A DNA stretch of 64,000 nucleotides from Varanus komodoensis. Its lineage: Eukaryota; Chordata; Lepidosauria; Squamata; Varanidae. A program made the translations under genes and the position numbers. This document shows, in pieces, positions 48,001-59,978 of this stretch (its first letter is position 1; each line of letters starts with the position of its first letter). The stretch is taken from assembly GCF_004798865.1 (NCBI RefSeq), contig NW_025336598.1, positions 10,109,908 to 10,173,907 on the forward strand. Direction: 5' to 3'. Under the pieces are notes generated by a model. It worked only from the letters and a program-made list of their open reading frames with translations, did no database searches and had not been told where the DNA came from.

Positions 48001-49070
48001 GTTCTTTCATCGCTGGAGAAGAAAAACCTCACTATTGAATTTTGCAGGTAAGTTGAAGGAAATATATAAAACAAGAGATGCCTTTGTGCAAGAATGTTAG
48101 CAGTGTTTTCTAATTATACCTGTGAAATTCTGCTGTTTGGCATGGAGATCAAATGCATTTTTAAAAATGTATGGCCATATGACTGAGATTTTGGGGACCT
48201 TTGGGCAAAGCACTCACAATGGGGCCTTTAACCTGAAAAAATGGTGTTTCATGTAGCTTTTGGGGTGCCTCCCCTAAAAGGCGCATTGTGGTCTTCTGGG
48301 GCCCCAGCTGGGCTCCAGCTCAGCATTCTCTGCTGCTGGCCTTGCTCTAGTATGCTATTGATTGAAATAACTTGTGTGCACTTGATTTGGATGGAAAATT
48401 CCCCTGCCTTCTATGAACCTGAAATTCTAGTACCACTTTCTACCTTTCATCTCTAAATTAGCACATGCAAATATGTCTTCCATTTCATCCTGTATTTTGG
48501 TAGTGGACATCCTTCTGTGGCAATGTGTAAATGGCTGCCCTGGATCAGGATTGTCACTGCTAGAGCCTGTTACTGGTCCTTCTTGTTCCACATATGGTCA
48601 GCATAATTTGGGAGTGAGCTTTCACACAAACTGTCCATGTGTGAGTTACAGCTCTACAAAAACAGAGCCTCAGGTCATGCATAACAGAGCACACTCTGCT
48701 ACGGATACATCGATTCTGCATAAAATCTCTTTCAGGTTTTGTTGAATATAGGAGCGTGGCCACCAGGTGTGATCCTTCTCCTTCCACATATGAAATGCCT
48801 CCTATGCACTGCTATTTACCCTGCAAAAACTTGTATTGCTCTGATTTAATAAGCAAACAGGATGTTCGTTCACCTGGCTGGACAATATTAAAAGTTGATT
48901 TGGCTTGTTCCACATTTTTGCAATTAACGGTTCAGAATGATCTTTACCAACTACGCCACACGAAATGTCAGGCTGCATGCTGCACAGTGCATGTGTGCAT
49001 TAGATACACAATAGATCACAAATCTAAGATGGAAGCGAATTGGGAGATCCTCATGCTCACTTTTACTTTG
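45086..49070. other. Intronic DNA without recognised elements
   Basis: Contains an A-run near 45580-45595, a degenerate AT/CA-rich stretch at 47580-47660 and a TTTA run near 47907-47932. No exon or domain-bearing frame was recognised. Confidence 0.45.
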
Positions 49071-49103
49071 AGATAAGCGGCACAACATATGTGCCGCTTA
49101 TCT
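49071..49103. repeat. Perfect 14-bp inverted repeat with 5-nt loop
   Basis: agataagcggcaca at 49071-49084 pairs exactly with 49090-49103 around acata. It sits on the 5' edge of the LINE that follows. Confidence 0.9.
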
Positions 49104-49633
49104 TGCCGCTCTCATTGCCTATGCTGTGGCAGTGAGGGCGACAAAGAGGCAATTCTTCTCTGCTTCCATTACTTCCTCACAGTGCCATCCAGTGGAGCTC
49201 TTCCAAGTGGTGTGTGGCCTGATACACTCTGGCGAGAAAAGATGTGGTGACACCATTGGCAGCCCACTGTGACGACTTTGTCCAGCATTTCAAGGAAAAA
49301 ATAGCTCAGGTCCTGTAGGTGAGCGGTTCGGGGTTTCAGGTATGTGATTTTGATCCTGTCCTGGATGGAGTTGCACTCCCTCTAAAGGACAGGGTCCACG
49401 GCTTAGAATGCTGTGCTGACCCAGAGCTGTCCTTGGACACCCAGGTGATGCCAGTGGCAAGGAGCGCCTTCCTCCAGCTTCAGCTGGTCCATCAGCTGCA
49501 TCCTTACCTGGACGAGCACTGCCTAGCAACAGTGATACATGCCCTGGTAACTTCCTGGTTGGATTACTGTAATGCGCTCTGCATGGGGCTGCCCTTGAAA
49601 ACGGTCCGGATACTTCAACTGGTACAAAATAGG
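49090..49633 (+). mobile_element. CR1/L2-group LINE, 5' half of an LTR-interrupted copy with the RT core deleted
   Basis: At 49110-49250 the frame reads KRQFFSASITSSQCHPVELF, the linker between endonuclease and RT. It then jumps directly to the post-RT region: FDPVLDGVALPLKDRVHGLE near 49350, RSAFLQLQLVHQLHPYLDEH near 49475 and LDYCNALCMGLPLKTVRILQ near 49560. The YADD-bearing RT core is absent. The copy continues after the solo LTR. Confidence 0.85.
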
Positions 49634-50330
49634 TGTAAGGGAGGAGGCCTTGTGCCGAGGAGAGAGAGTCAAGGGTTAAAGGCCGAGGTATATCAGACTG
49701 ACACAGGTGGCCTCCAAGGTCACAGTCTGAGGTGGGGTAACAGCAGCAGGCTTGGAGCTTGTGAGGCTTAGACACAACCTTCACCAGGGAGGCATCGCAG
49801 TTGGCACCTAGATCAGTAAAAGAGATTCTCTTTGATGTCACCTCTGGGAACAAAGGATCCTGATTGCTCAGGTAGGGGATAAAAAGGAAGGCCAGGGTCG
49901 AAACGGCATGCTTCTCGGGGATGGGAGGAGAAAGGTTTACCATCGGACGCCCAAGCCTCTGGAGTTTGAGTTCACTACTCTCAAGAATACTGCTAAGTAT
50001 TGTGTAAGTTGTTTTAGTGCCTGGGATGGCCAAATGATGTAAGGTGATTGAATACTTGCTATTGTATTGGTTGGACTCTAAGCTACTATCCCCTTCTTCA
50101 CACCCTTCCCTCTTACCTCTGTGTAATTGTAACTGTATGTGTTGCTGTGTGGATATAATGTTGGGATGCTGAGTAATAAAACTCCTTTTCCCCAAGTCTT
50201 GGGTCACTGTGCTAATCCAGTGCAGTTTGGCTTAGTAAGAAGCAAAAGAGGGTTCTTTGGGCCCCAGAGGCTGCTGAGAGGGGGGAACTTGTGACAGCGT
50301 TGGTGGGGGGTGCTTTGCCGAACTGTTACA
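49634..50330 (+). mobile_element. Solo LTR inserted in a CR1/L2-group LINE (697 bp)
   Basis: An LTR fossil of unassigned family. It begins TGTAAGG and ends GTTACA, so the ends form the inverted pair TGTAA/TTACA. It is flanked by tagg (49630-49633) and taga (50331-50334), taken as a diverged 4-bp target-site duplication. A polyadenylation signal (aataaa) occurs near 50175. It splits the LINE coding sequence exactly between LQLVQN and AARLL. Only one LTR is left, with no internal region. It is younger than the LINE copy it entered. Confidence 0.75.
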
Positions 50331-51003
50331 TAGAGCTGCCAGGCTGCTGATAGGACCAGTCATTATTCTCATATAATGTTGGTCCTCTTTCAGCTACACT
50401 GGCTTCCAATTGAAGTCTGGGCCCAATTCAAGGTGCTGGTATTAACCTATAAAGCCCTAAATGGCTTGGGACCAGGATACCTGAAGGAACATCTCCTTCC
50501 ATATATGTCCTCACACCCTTTAAGATATGCAGGAGGTAAAGAGGATGTCTGCTTGGAGTAGGGCCTTCTCTGCAGTGGCACCCCGACTGTGGAATGAGCT
50601 CCCCAGAGAGGTTTGCCTGGCGCTGAGCCTATCCTCTTTTCTGCGCCAGATGAAAACCTTTGTATTTGAATGTCATTTTAAGAATTAGGGATTTTAGAAG
50701 TTTAAGTTAACAGTTGCTTTTTAAATATTTATATTATTATAAATTTTATGTATATAATATTTGTATTTATATTTTCTTTAATATTAATATTTATGTTTTC
50801 TTTCTCTTTTGAATGTGATTTAGTTATTTTTAACTCTGACTGAATTTTATCACTATTGATTCTATTTATTATTACTATTTACTTATTCTTATCTATTGTA
50901 TTGATTGTTTTTATTATTGTTCTTGATTTTAAGCTTTGTAAGCCATCCTGAGATGCTGTCATGAAGGACGGGATAGAAAGGTTTCAAATAAAATAAATAA
51001 ACA
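50331..51003 (+). mobile_element. CR1/L2-group LINE, 3' half of the LTR-interrupted copy
   Basis: Resumes with agctgccaggctgctgatag. It then reads LHWLPIEVWAQFKVLVLTYK and ALNGLGPGYLKEHLLPYMSS (50400-50515), with further carboxy sequence to FLRQMKTFVFECHFKN near 50640-50685. An AT-rich 3' UTR ends in agccatcctgagatgctgtc, ggacgggatagaaagg and aaataaaataaataaa. Confidence 0.9.
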
Positions 51004-51349
51004 AACATTTCAGCAACACCACTGCCAAAAACATTTACCAGAAACAAGCACTGTTCTTGGCAGCAGTGTAGTGCTCAACAGAGGGGCAAACTATATGCAA
51101 GTTCTGTGATCAGATCTCCTTTTTTTTTTCTTTTTTCTAAAGAATTTTAAGTACAGCTGCGAAAAGCTCAACTGGAATTCAGGCCGCGGTGCTGGGTTAC
51201 CATCACTTGCAATTTTGGATAGCTGCAATTCATATTGGAATGAGTGTGGTATGCAAGGATAAATGCTCCCTCATCCCAATCTGGAAATGCGCCCACATCC
51301 CAAGCTGCATTTAACACTAAGAAAATACTCCTGGAGGTCCACAACTTGC

Positions 51350-51545
51350 TCTCTGACCATCACATGTAGTTAGGCCTGGGAGAGCGGAGTTCAAATCTCA
51401 GCCATGAAGTTTACTGGCTAGTCTTAGTTCAAGTTACTGATGCTCAGCCAAGGCTACTCCACAGGGTGGCCATGAGGAGAAAGCATATGCCACCTATGCT
51501 CCTTGGAAGAAGCCTGGGAAATTTAAAAAAAAAATCTTAAATGAA
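51350..51545 (+). mobile_element. tRNA-derived SINE, diverged
   Basis: Has a box B-like gagttcaaatctcagccatg near 51390, then ctggctagtcttagttcaag, then tactccacagggtggccatg, ending in an A-rich tract near 51530. Same SINE group as at 5978-6222. Confidence 0.65.
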
Positions 51546-53325
51546 TCAGTAAAAAAATAATGACCACACTATTTCAATGTTACATACAAGAACAGGAGAC
51601 AAATATTTCCTGGCTAGTTTTCCCTGAACTGAAAATGTGGCACACATGGTGATTAAAAATCACCAAATAGCACATCCTGCACAAGTATCAGGCAGTTCAC
51701 TCTTGTTCCCATGGATATAATACAAATTCCCACTGGTTTCAGTGGAGCAGAATTGTAGATGAAAAATATGTTTCCTCGATACAAATACTCAAAGAGACTC
51801 CTGCTGTTCCAGGATCCATAAGATCTGTCAAGGAAGAACATTAAGTGAAAGGACAGATGAATTATATAAAGAAGTGCGCAGAAATTTGTAACAAGACCAA
51901 TTATTCAGATCTCTGATGACTTTCATAACCTTAGGAAAAATGGGTTTTCTTCCCTAATATCATGAATTATGAAAACAGGAGGAAATTCAAACACCAGATG
52001 TGATTTGTTTGCCCTGCTACAGCACTAGCCACAAGCTCTCTTGCCCACTGCTGCATCGAGTTAAGCCTGCAACAAGTAGAGGTAAGATGCAGTTCTGATT
52101 CGCATTGAATCCTATTCACCATTCAGACTGCATTGCCAAATATTTGGAGCCAAAAATAAGCAACATTTGGTCTATTTTTTATTTCTGGCATGATCTGAGA
52201 GGGAAGAGGTTACCAATGATGAAATATTATCTTTGGGAACAATTCTCTAGGACGTTCTCTCATGTGAACTTCACTGAAATGTATGGAAGCTGGGCAAGAG
52301 GGCACATTTCCCAAATACATTTCTTTTGGGATAGATGAGGAAAAGAAGGTGTGGGACAGAGAAATGGAATGTGGGGGGGATTGTGCATGTGCAGGTTAAA
52401 ATGCTATTTGGCTGTGCAAGCAAATGAATGTCCTAGTCAAATTAAGTTTCTGTTTTTAAAAATACTTTTTAAAGTCAGAAATACCCTTCCCCTACTCTGG
52501 TTCCACACCCATCCTGGTTCTGTTCCTCCCCATCCTCTGCGTGAGCTTTGGCTATGGGAAATATACAAATAAAATCATTATTACCAATCATCATCATCAT
52601 TGTCATCATTATTTATTAATGTTTTTTTTTCAAAAAAAAAAAACTCTTGCCCTGAAAGTGTTAATAAAGATAATGTCAAAAGTGGCATCTTCTTACTGTT
52701 TCTAGAGTCCTGCCATCTTGATGATTTCATAAGATACTTGTCTTATGTGTTCCAACTAGAAATCAAGTACATATTGTCATAGCATTGACAGTTTTTTTAA
52801 ATTCACAGATGCTCTGAACTGAACTGTGCAACAGTAAATAGAAATTAAGAGAGAACAATGTAAATAAACTGCTCTTTTTAACCCTCAGATAATATGTTCA
52901 TGATGAGTTCAAATTTGCAATGGTATTTTGTTTCTGCAGTATTTCAAATTGAATTATTTCAGCAAGCTCTACTGTTGAGCAATCTTGCCATATTGCTTAG
53001 AATGACAAATATTGTCTTAAAACATTTAATTTCATTAGCAAATTCTCTTCATGCTAACACATACTAACTAATATGACACCATGAACACCAATTTCAAACC
53101 GTAAATTGCATATTAAAAATTAAGTGTGATAATTTTAAAAACCCACAGCTTTAAAATTCTTGAGTATTTAAAAAAGAATCTTTAAAAATGTCTTTTAAAA
53201 TAACAACTATGCTAGCATGAATTAAAAACAGGACAGGGTACATCTATAATACAAACAAAAATACTGTTAAATAGCTGCTCCTTCTCTTTAGGAAAAACAG
53301 GGCACTGCAGATCTATACACTGGGA
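51546..53325. other. Intronic DNA without recognised elements
   Basis: AT-rich, with short A and T runs near 52620-52645. No recognisable exon or repeat beyond simple sequence. Confidence 0.45.
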
Positions 53326-53329
53326 CAGC

Positions 53330-53455
53330 TTTCATCAACCTGGTGTCCTCTAGATGTTTTGGACTTCAACTCTCATCATCCCCAGTCAGCATGGCCAATG
53401 AACAGAAATCCTGCGAGTTGCAGGCAGCATGCCCTGGACCAGCATTGGAGAACCT
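53330..53455. repeat. Palindromic MITE-like repeat
   Basis: Reads caacctggtgtcctctagat, then gttttggacttcaactctca and tcatccccagtcagcatggc. This is the best-preserved left half of the palindromic family in the window; the right half has decayed. Confidence 0.65.
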
Positions 53456-53809
53456 TTTTCATGTGTGTAGTGTTCCTCTATGCAAGGACAAGTCCTGATG
53501 GGAACTGAGAAAAAGGCTCACGTAGAAGAGCAATCCATGTGTGTCACTATTTATGGAGAGTCCTTTGCTACAGCACTCCAACACGTGGTTGAGGGGGGAA
53601 GCATTTTTACTGTGGAAATTCACAGCTGGGGGTGTTACTACGGCCCATATGAGCAGCAGGGATAGGACTATCCTGCAGGGGGAGGGCAAGCCGCATGCAT
53701 GGAAGGAGGGACACATGAACCTCACTGTCATCACTGCTAAGATGTAAGCACCTGAGGTTGTTCAAGATGAGGACAGTTGCTGAGCGGTTTCTGAAATGAC
53801 AGGGAATGG

Positions 53810-53851
53810 TTGTGTGTGTGTGTGTGTGCATGTGCGCGCACACACACACAT
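53810..53851. repeat. TG/CA repeat with CG centre
   Basis: About nine TG units, then catgtgcgcg, then about six CA units. Alternating purine-pyrimidine with inverted symmetry, a Z-DNA or cruciform candidate. Confidence 0.9.
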
Positions 53852-54968
53852 GCTAGACACAGTTGTGTCTATGGGTATGATGTGTCAAAAAACATATTTT
53901 ATTTACATATTACTTTTTAGAAATATGTCCTTATGGACATACATTTTCATTTCAACCGATACTGCCTTAGAATGAGGTATTTTCTTGCTACAAGTTGCCA
54001 TGTGGTGCCTCTCTTCCATTCAGTGATGTGGAATAGCCTCTCTTGAACTAGAAAATCTGGATGGCGGTGTTTCTAAGAGCGCAAATGCTTGTGACACCAG
54101 TCAGAGTAATATAATTACAGTGTAGGAATTACTTAAATACTAAGCCTTTTCCCTTGATATTTTGTAGTTGCCCACATGACCCCTACTTTAGAAGTAGGTA
54201 CAATTAGAATCCTCCATTAAATTTACACATAAAGGCAGTCCCAAAATTAAATCAGTTAAAGCAAATGACAAAGTTAATTACAAGCAATAAAGTACAAAAA
54301 ACAGTTGCAAATACAACACCAGTAAAGAATAACAACTAATTTACCAACTGATAATTTCCCTCACTTCCTATTTTATCTAAGCAACCATTCATCTTTGCAC
54401 AGTTGAGGATTTCTTGCACCCTACAACCACACAGCTGATGATATTTTTAACAAATTTACCTTGGCTACTTAAAAGGCAACACAAATTGCACAAATTTCAT
54501 CAGTAGTTTACACTATGCAAATAGTGGTCCATTTGAGTGACAGATGTGAGTCAGGCCAGCTTGCAGACTCCACAGCAAGTCAGCACCAGCACAGAACTAA
54601 CCAACTAGAACCCGAGGGGCTGAATGGTGAAAATCTTGTCAGATGCTCACCCTCTTATTGGATACTTCACCGATCTCTGTGTATGGCATCCAATGAAAGT
54701 TTATACATGAGAAGCTGCTTATCTGTTGCAGACATCCAGGGAGTGGGGCCAGTACCATGTATGTCCCTCCTGCACATGCAGCATTGACAGGTAGAGAGCA
54801 CTTGAACAGGACAAAGGTCTCACTAATACATTATTTGAGCTTTATAGGTCCCTCAGGGGAAAGGTGTTGATATGCTTGTGTTAATTCTGTCCTCTAGAAA
54901 GTATAAAGCTTCTTAAGATTATATATGCAGGGTTTCCTATGGGTACCCAATAGGACTGAGCTACTTTA
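53852..54968. other. Intronic DNA without recognised elements
   Basis: The frame at 54515-54787 has no recognised domain. Confidence 0.45.
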
Positions 54969-54993
54969 TGGAATGGAATGGAATGGAATGGAA
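54969..54993. repeat. (TGGAA)5 pentanucleotide repeat
   Basis: Five exact TGGAA units in intron sequence. Confidence 0.95.
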
Positions 54994-57900
54994 CTGAATC
55001 AATAATAGAAACTCTTAGTAGATAGCTGTATTTTATTAGCTTATATCAGTTTTATCTAATTTAGTTGCCATGGCTCTCTCCAAGAATCCTGGGAATGGTA
55101 GTTTAATGAGGGTGCTGGCTAGCATCAGGACATGATGCAACTACAGTTCTCTCCCCCCGCTACTGATGCATATAAGCAGCACAGGAAGTATTATGCTTTG
55201 TGTCTGGTGCGATACCATAAAAGCATGTCAGGCATCAGAAAAGGGAGCAGGAAAGAGAAGCTTCTTCTTTTGCCTATTGTGAAATCAAAAATAAAAATAA
55301 GGAAGGAGAAAGGTTGGAAGGCAGGAATGTGTGTAAGAGAGTAGGGAGAGAGGACCAGAGAAGAACTTTAAGGCCTATAGCAGTCCTGTTCTGATACAAG
55401 CATTATGAGCTACCAAAATTTATGTATCCAAGCCAAGAAATGTACTGTCTTGCTGCAGCACTCCTCTAGGCCATCTCTCTCCAAAACACGAGTAGGGAAC
55501 CTCAGGCTGGGGTCCCAGACTGGTTTTCTGGCCACCCTCCCTTCTCCTGGCCCCATCTCTTTCCCACCGAGTGACTCTTGATTTGGTAGAATAAAGTCTT
55601 ATGCTGTTTCCTCCTATTCTAAAAGGCTGAAATGCTTCTTCTAGGGCTTTGAGTGCTTGAAGCTACAATATGCTCATCTCTGTTTGCATTTTTATTATAT
55701 TTGGCCAAAAGCACAGATGGAGTAGAAATGTTTCCACATGCAATGGTGGAGTTAGCCTGCATGGCAATGTGAAACTCTTTGTCATATTGGTTTGCCATGG
55801 AGATGGGCTTGATTTACCTTAAGCAGAATTTTATTTACCATTTACTGTAATTTTTATCACAGCCCACATCTGCACATGATGTGATCTTAGCAAAGTCAAA
55901 GAAATGTGCAACAGATTCAAGAGAGTTCAGATTTCTAAGAATCCAGGAATTCAACAGGCTCAGGCAGGGTGGTACTTGACCTCTAAATACTTTTAAGAAT
56001 GAAGAAAATAAACTTTTTTAAAAGAGAAAATGCACTTTTAAAAATGGGTTATGGGAAGAGGTATCCAAGGTGTCTGGAATATTTACACATGCACAGTCCA
56101 AATGGTCTGTTCCCTGTCACAAATGATACCACGGTTGGCTGTGGGAAGGGATCATGTTTTACAAATGAGTAACAATGAAGTATTGGTTGCTCTAAAAACT
56201 GATCATCTCTGAAAGCCCACTGCAGTGAGGTGTATCTGCTTTACTTTAGTTGAGCAGCTAGCAAACTAAGGCAATTATCTTATTGCTAGCCTCTCAATGC
56301 CAGGGGGTGGGTTAGGCAGAATAATTTGGGAAGCCATTACAAAGAGACCTGAACTACTAACCTCACTCTCAAGTTCTGACAAAAAACTATCCTCCATTCA
56401 GGCTTGTTTGAAGTACTAGCCCTTATCCTTACTTTGCTCCCCCACCTTTTTCTCATACTACTCAGTATGGTCCAAGGTTAAATTTGGACTCCTATGATGC
56501 TCACAGCATGTGGAAGCACAAAGGGTTAAAGAATGTGGCTGAGCCCAGCTCAATGGTTCTGAAATACATCTTATTTCAAAAGCTCACCATTCTTATCTAG
56601 AATAGCAATGAGGGGGAGTGAAATTAAATGAATCTTTGCAAAACTAAAGCTGCATAATCTGCTGTATTTCAGTCAGTCTTTATCCCCCAAATCCCAGATC
56701 TTTGTTTAAGCTACGAACAGACTATAAAAATCACCTCACTGGTCTCTCCTTATTATCCCTGAACAAATCAAATGAAGCTTTTGCAATAAAGCTGATAAAC
56801 ATGCACACTTGTATTTGTGTGTGCGCGCGCGTGCACACATACACCATAAAGTTGCTGTATCTAGAAAGCAGTTAATGTGTCTAATACCGTCATTTCTTCT
56901 CAGGGAGTACTGTCTCTCCAAAAAGCACAGAAAAACCCACAGCTGAGCACACACCAACACTTATGCTTGTTTGGACAGAAGAGATCCTAAAAAAACAATG
57001 AGTAAGGACCTCTGGCATCAGTATTGATTTTCAGCATTACCTAGGGAGTTGGCAAGGCAGTGAATAGCCTTGGAAATAGGAAAATATTTGCGTTCATCTA
57101 CTTCTTCTCAGAAAACTTGAGAATATACCTACTGGTCCTGTATTGACAGCATGTGGATGTTACCTTCAGTTCTTTTTGTGGAAACCACAGATCTCTTAAA
57201 GCTCAGTGAGAAAGAAGTAAGAAATGAAAAATTAACTGTAGGTTTCTGTGATTGCTGAAATTCTAGCCTGACTTCCAGTACTATACTAGAAGTCTTTGAG
57301 GAAAGAAAAGCAATTTTATTTGAAAGTTCAAACATACAACCAAAACTACTTCCAGAGGTTAGCCATGTTAGCATATTGCTGCCAAAACAACGAAGACCTT
57401 TGTGACATCTAAGTGACTACCATATTTACCGGTCATAGACTTCTAAGTGGATGGTCACCAACTTTGTTAGATGTACTGGGCATGCTTGAATATATATAAA
57501 GACTTTTGGATAATAGTAAATGCAGTGGCTTATGCCACAACATAATGTAACTGGTCTTACTGTCAGTATTCAAGTGATCCATACAGAGTATGGCTGTGAT
57601 CTAGAGGCAATCTCATCCACTGAATGTAACAGTTGGAATCAGCATTATGAAGTCTTGTAACTCCTTCTTTCTCAATGGAATGGACAGCAATTCCGACACG
57701 CTCCTTGCAGCAATCTTCTATCAGTGAGTGAGGCAGTTATAATAGTTTAAGCAAGAGCCTCAGGATTCAACTCCAAAACATGCATACCTGGCAGAACATG
57801 CAGTTACCGTATGTTTCCTTCTTGAGGTCAAATGCATAGATGCAATGCCCAGTGCCACGGCAATGCCATGAAACACTTGCAGTTTTGTCTGCTATCACCA

Positions 57901-59650
57901 GAGGAAAGAACTTGCTAGCTAGCATTTACTTAGCTAAAGCATGTTGTTCCACCTCTTAGGAAACGGATGGCTCACTCTCTTCCTGGTAGTAACAAATGTT
58001 TACTGGATGTTTTGAAATTTTGATGTTGAAGATTATTTTATCATGTATTTATTATTATGAGACTGCTCTGAATAGTCTTCATATAAAGGTGTTACGGATA
58101 ACAAGGTGCTGTGAATTGGGTTTGTTTTATTTGTTTTACCTGTCTTGGGTGTACTGTATGCAGAAAACAAAAATAAAATGTCTATGACTTTATCTTGCAA
58201 CATGTAGGTGGGTGGAGAAAGTGATGCAAATACAATCACAGAACTCCCACAGACTCATCTAGTTCAATCCTTTTAAATTTGCATTTTTATTTAGCTTGCA
58301 AAACTCTATGTACAACTTTATATTTTAAACACTCAATATAGGTTGCAAATTGTTAAGTATAAAATTAAAAATAAAACTACACAGCTCACTGAAACATTTC
58401 ACCTATAAAATTTTACAATGTTTAATTAATAGAACACCTTTAGTTATTCTGAACCATTTCCTCTCTGGGAAATATACATTAGATGCAAAATTGATTTTCT
58501 CAGTTCATTTCTTAAAAGAGTCAAACATTTGCCCACCTCCCACGAAAAATTCACCTGTTCAAAGGATTCTAAATTAGAATATAGATATATGCGTTTAAAT
58601 TATTCTTGATGTGTTCTGCAGTAGGTGAGGGATTAAAACTTAAGTCAGAGTGGGATTAAACACACAATTCCAAAATATTTATCATCCACACATGAATTAG
58701 ACCTTCGCTTCTTTCTAAACAGTCACTTCAAAGAAATGAATAAGTGGGTAAAATAAAGGTGACATCAGTTTAATAGGATGCGATAACAGAGGTGAATTAG
58801 ATTCAGTCTGTAGCAGCGCTGAGAGGAGGAAGACAAGAAACCTGGCAAGGTAATTCACACTTGTTAGGTTAATTTCCAGTAGGCGTCTACCTATAATACA
58901 TCTTGCACAACATGAAGAAGAGGATGATGCTACACAAGTCCAATTAGCCTGAATGACAAACTCACCCTCTACTTTCATGGTATAGAGCTATATTTGACAG
59001 GTAGGCATGTTTCTTTCTGAAAAGAATTGAAAAACACACATCCTATCTGTATGCCATTTGCAATTCACATCCAGCCCATATGTCATGATAATTTTCAGAA
59101 AGAGCTTTTCCTGCAGAAGAGAATGTTTATGTGAAACTAGATATATTATTTCAAGTCTGCATTTATTAGTTTATGTTGAATTTCCTTTATGTTTTTGACT
59201 GCACATCTGGCCCCTGGTTCCTATGTACATTTTCCCTCCTTGCGGTCAGATTCAGTTAAATCGGTCTCATTTGTCAGGGAAAAGTAAAGGCTGGTGACTC
59301 ATGTGATCACTCCAGAAGCTGCCATGGTATCTGAATCAACACTTCCCCTTCTTATCAGGTCAAGTTCTTTTAAAAGGAAGGAAGGCTAAAAAAGCAGCAT
59401 TCCCGGAATCAGTCTATCATCTGCATGTAGACATGTATGCAGGGAGAACTAAATTTGCAGGTGCATCACCCTCACAGACAAAATGAAAGCACCATGGCAT
59501 TCAAGCCAGTTTTCAGACAGACCATAATGCGGTGGACTGAGCCTTCCACTGGTTGGCATTCAGTCCTTCTCGTCTCCTTACACATGTAATCAGAGAACAG
59601 TATTTCCCACTCCACAAGCACACATAGAAAAAGAGAACAACCCAGCAAAG
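54994..59650. other. Intronic DNA, mostly unassigned
   Basis: A gaatcctgggaatggtagtt segment at 55084-55103 resembles another common reptile short repeat. At 56815-56843 there is a TG/CG/CA alternating tract. At 57350-57421 a segment (ttagccatgttagcatattg) resembles a widespread reptile repeat reading tagccgtgttagtctg. No host exon was recognised. Confidence 0.45.
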
Positions 59651-59654
59651 TTGT

Positions 59655-59978
59655 TTGTAAGGTATGCGAGGGGGTTTCACACAGAGGTGGGTAGAGACCT
59701 GACTTCCCCTGCAGAGGAGGGCAGGATGCGTTCCAATGGAGCAAAGCTCAGGGAACCAAGGTTCAATTTGGATGCCAGGAGGTACTACCTGACAGTTAGG
59801 ACCCCTAAGGTATGGAATGGGCTTCCACGGGAGGTTGAAGCCTGAGGGTGTTCAAGGATAGGCTGGACATGCACATGGTAGGCATGTCATTAGCGGAGCT
59901 GGCTGGAGCCGGGGGTCAGACTAGATGGCCCAGGAGGCCCCTTATGACTCGCTGTTTTTCTATGTTTCTAAAGTTAGA
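59655..59978 (+). mobile_element. CR1 LINE 3' end
   Basis: The ORF end reads LREPRFNLDARRYYLTVRTP and then KVWNGLPREVEA, the CR1 carboxy terminus. The CR1 3' UTR follows, with gggggtcagactagatggcc near 59915, gaggccccttatgactc and a terminal tttctatgtttct. The element is strongly 5'-truncated but well preserved. It is in antisense to LDB2. Confidence 0.88.

Noticed and set aside
49290-50207. 305-codon minus-strand open frame
   Set aside because: It runs antisense through a LINE piece and the solo LTR, has no recognised domain, and mixes two unrelated elements.
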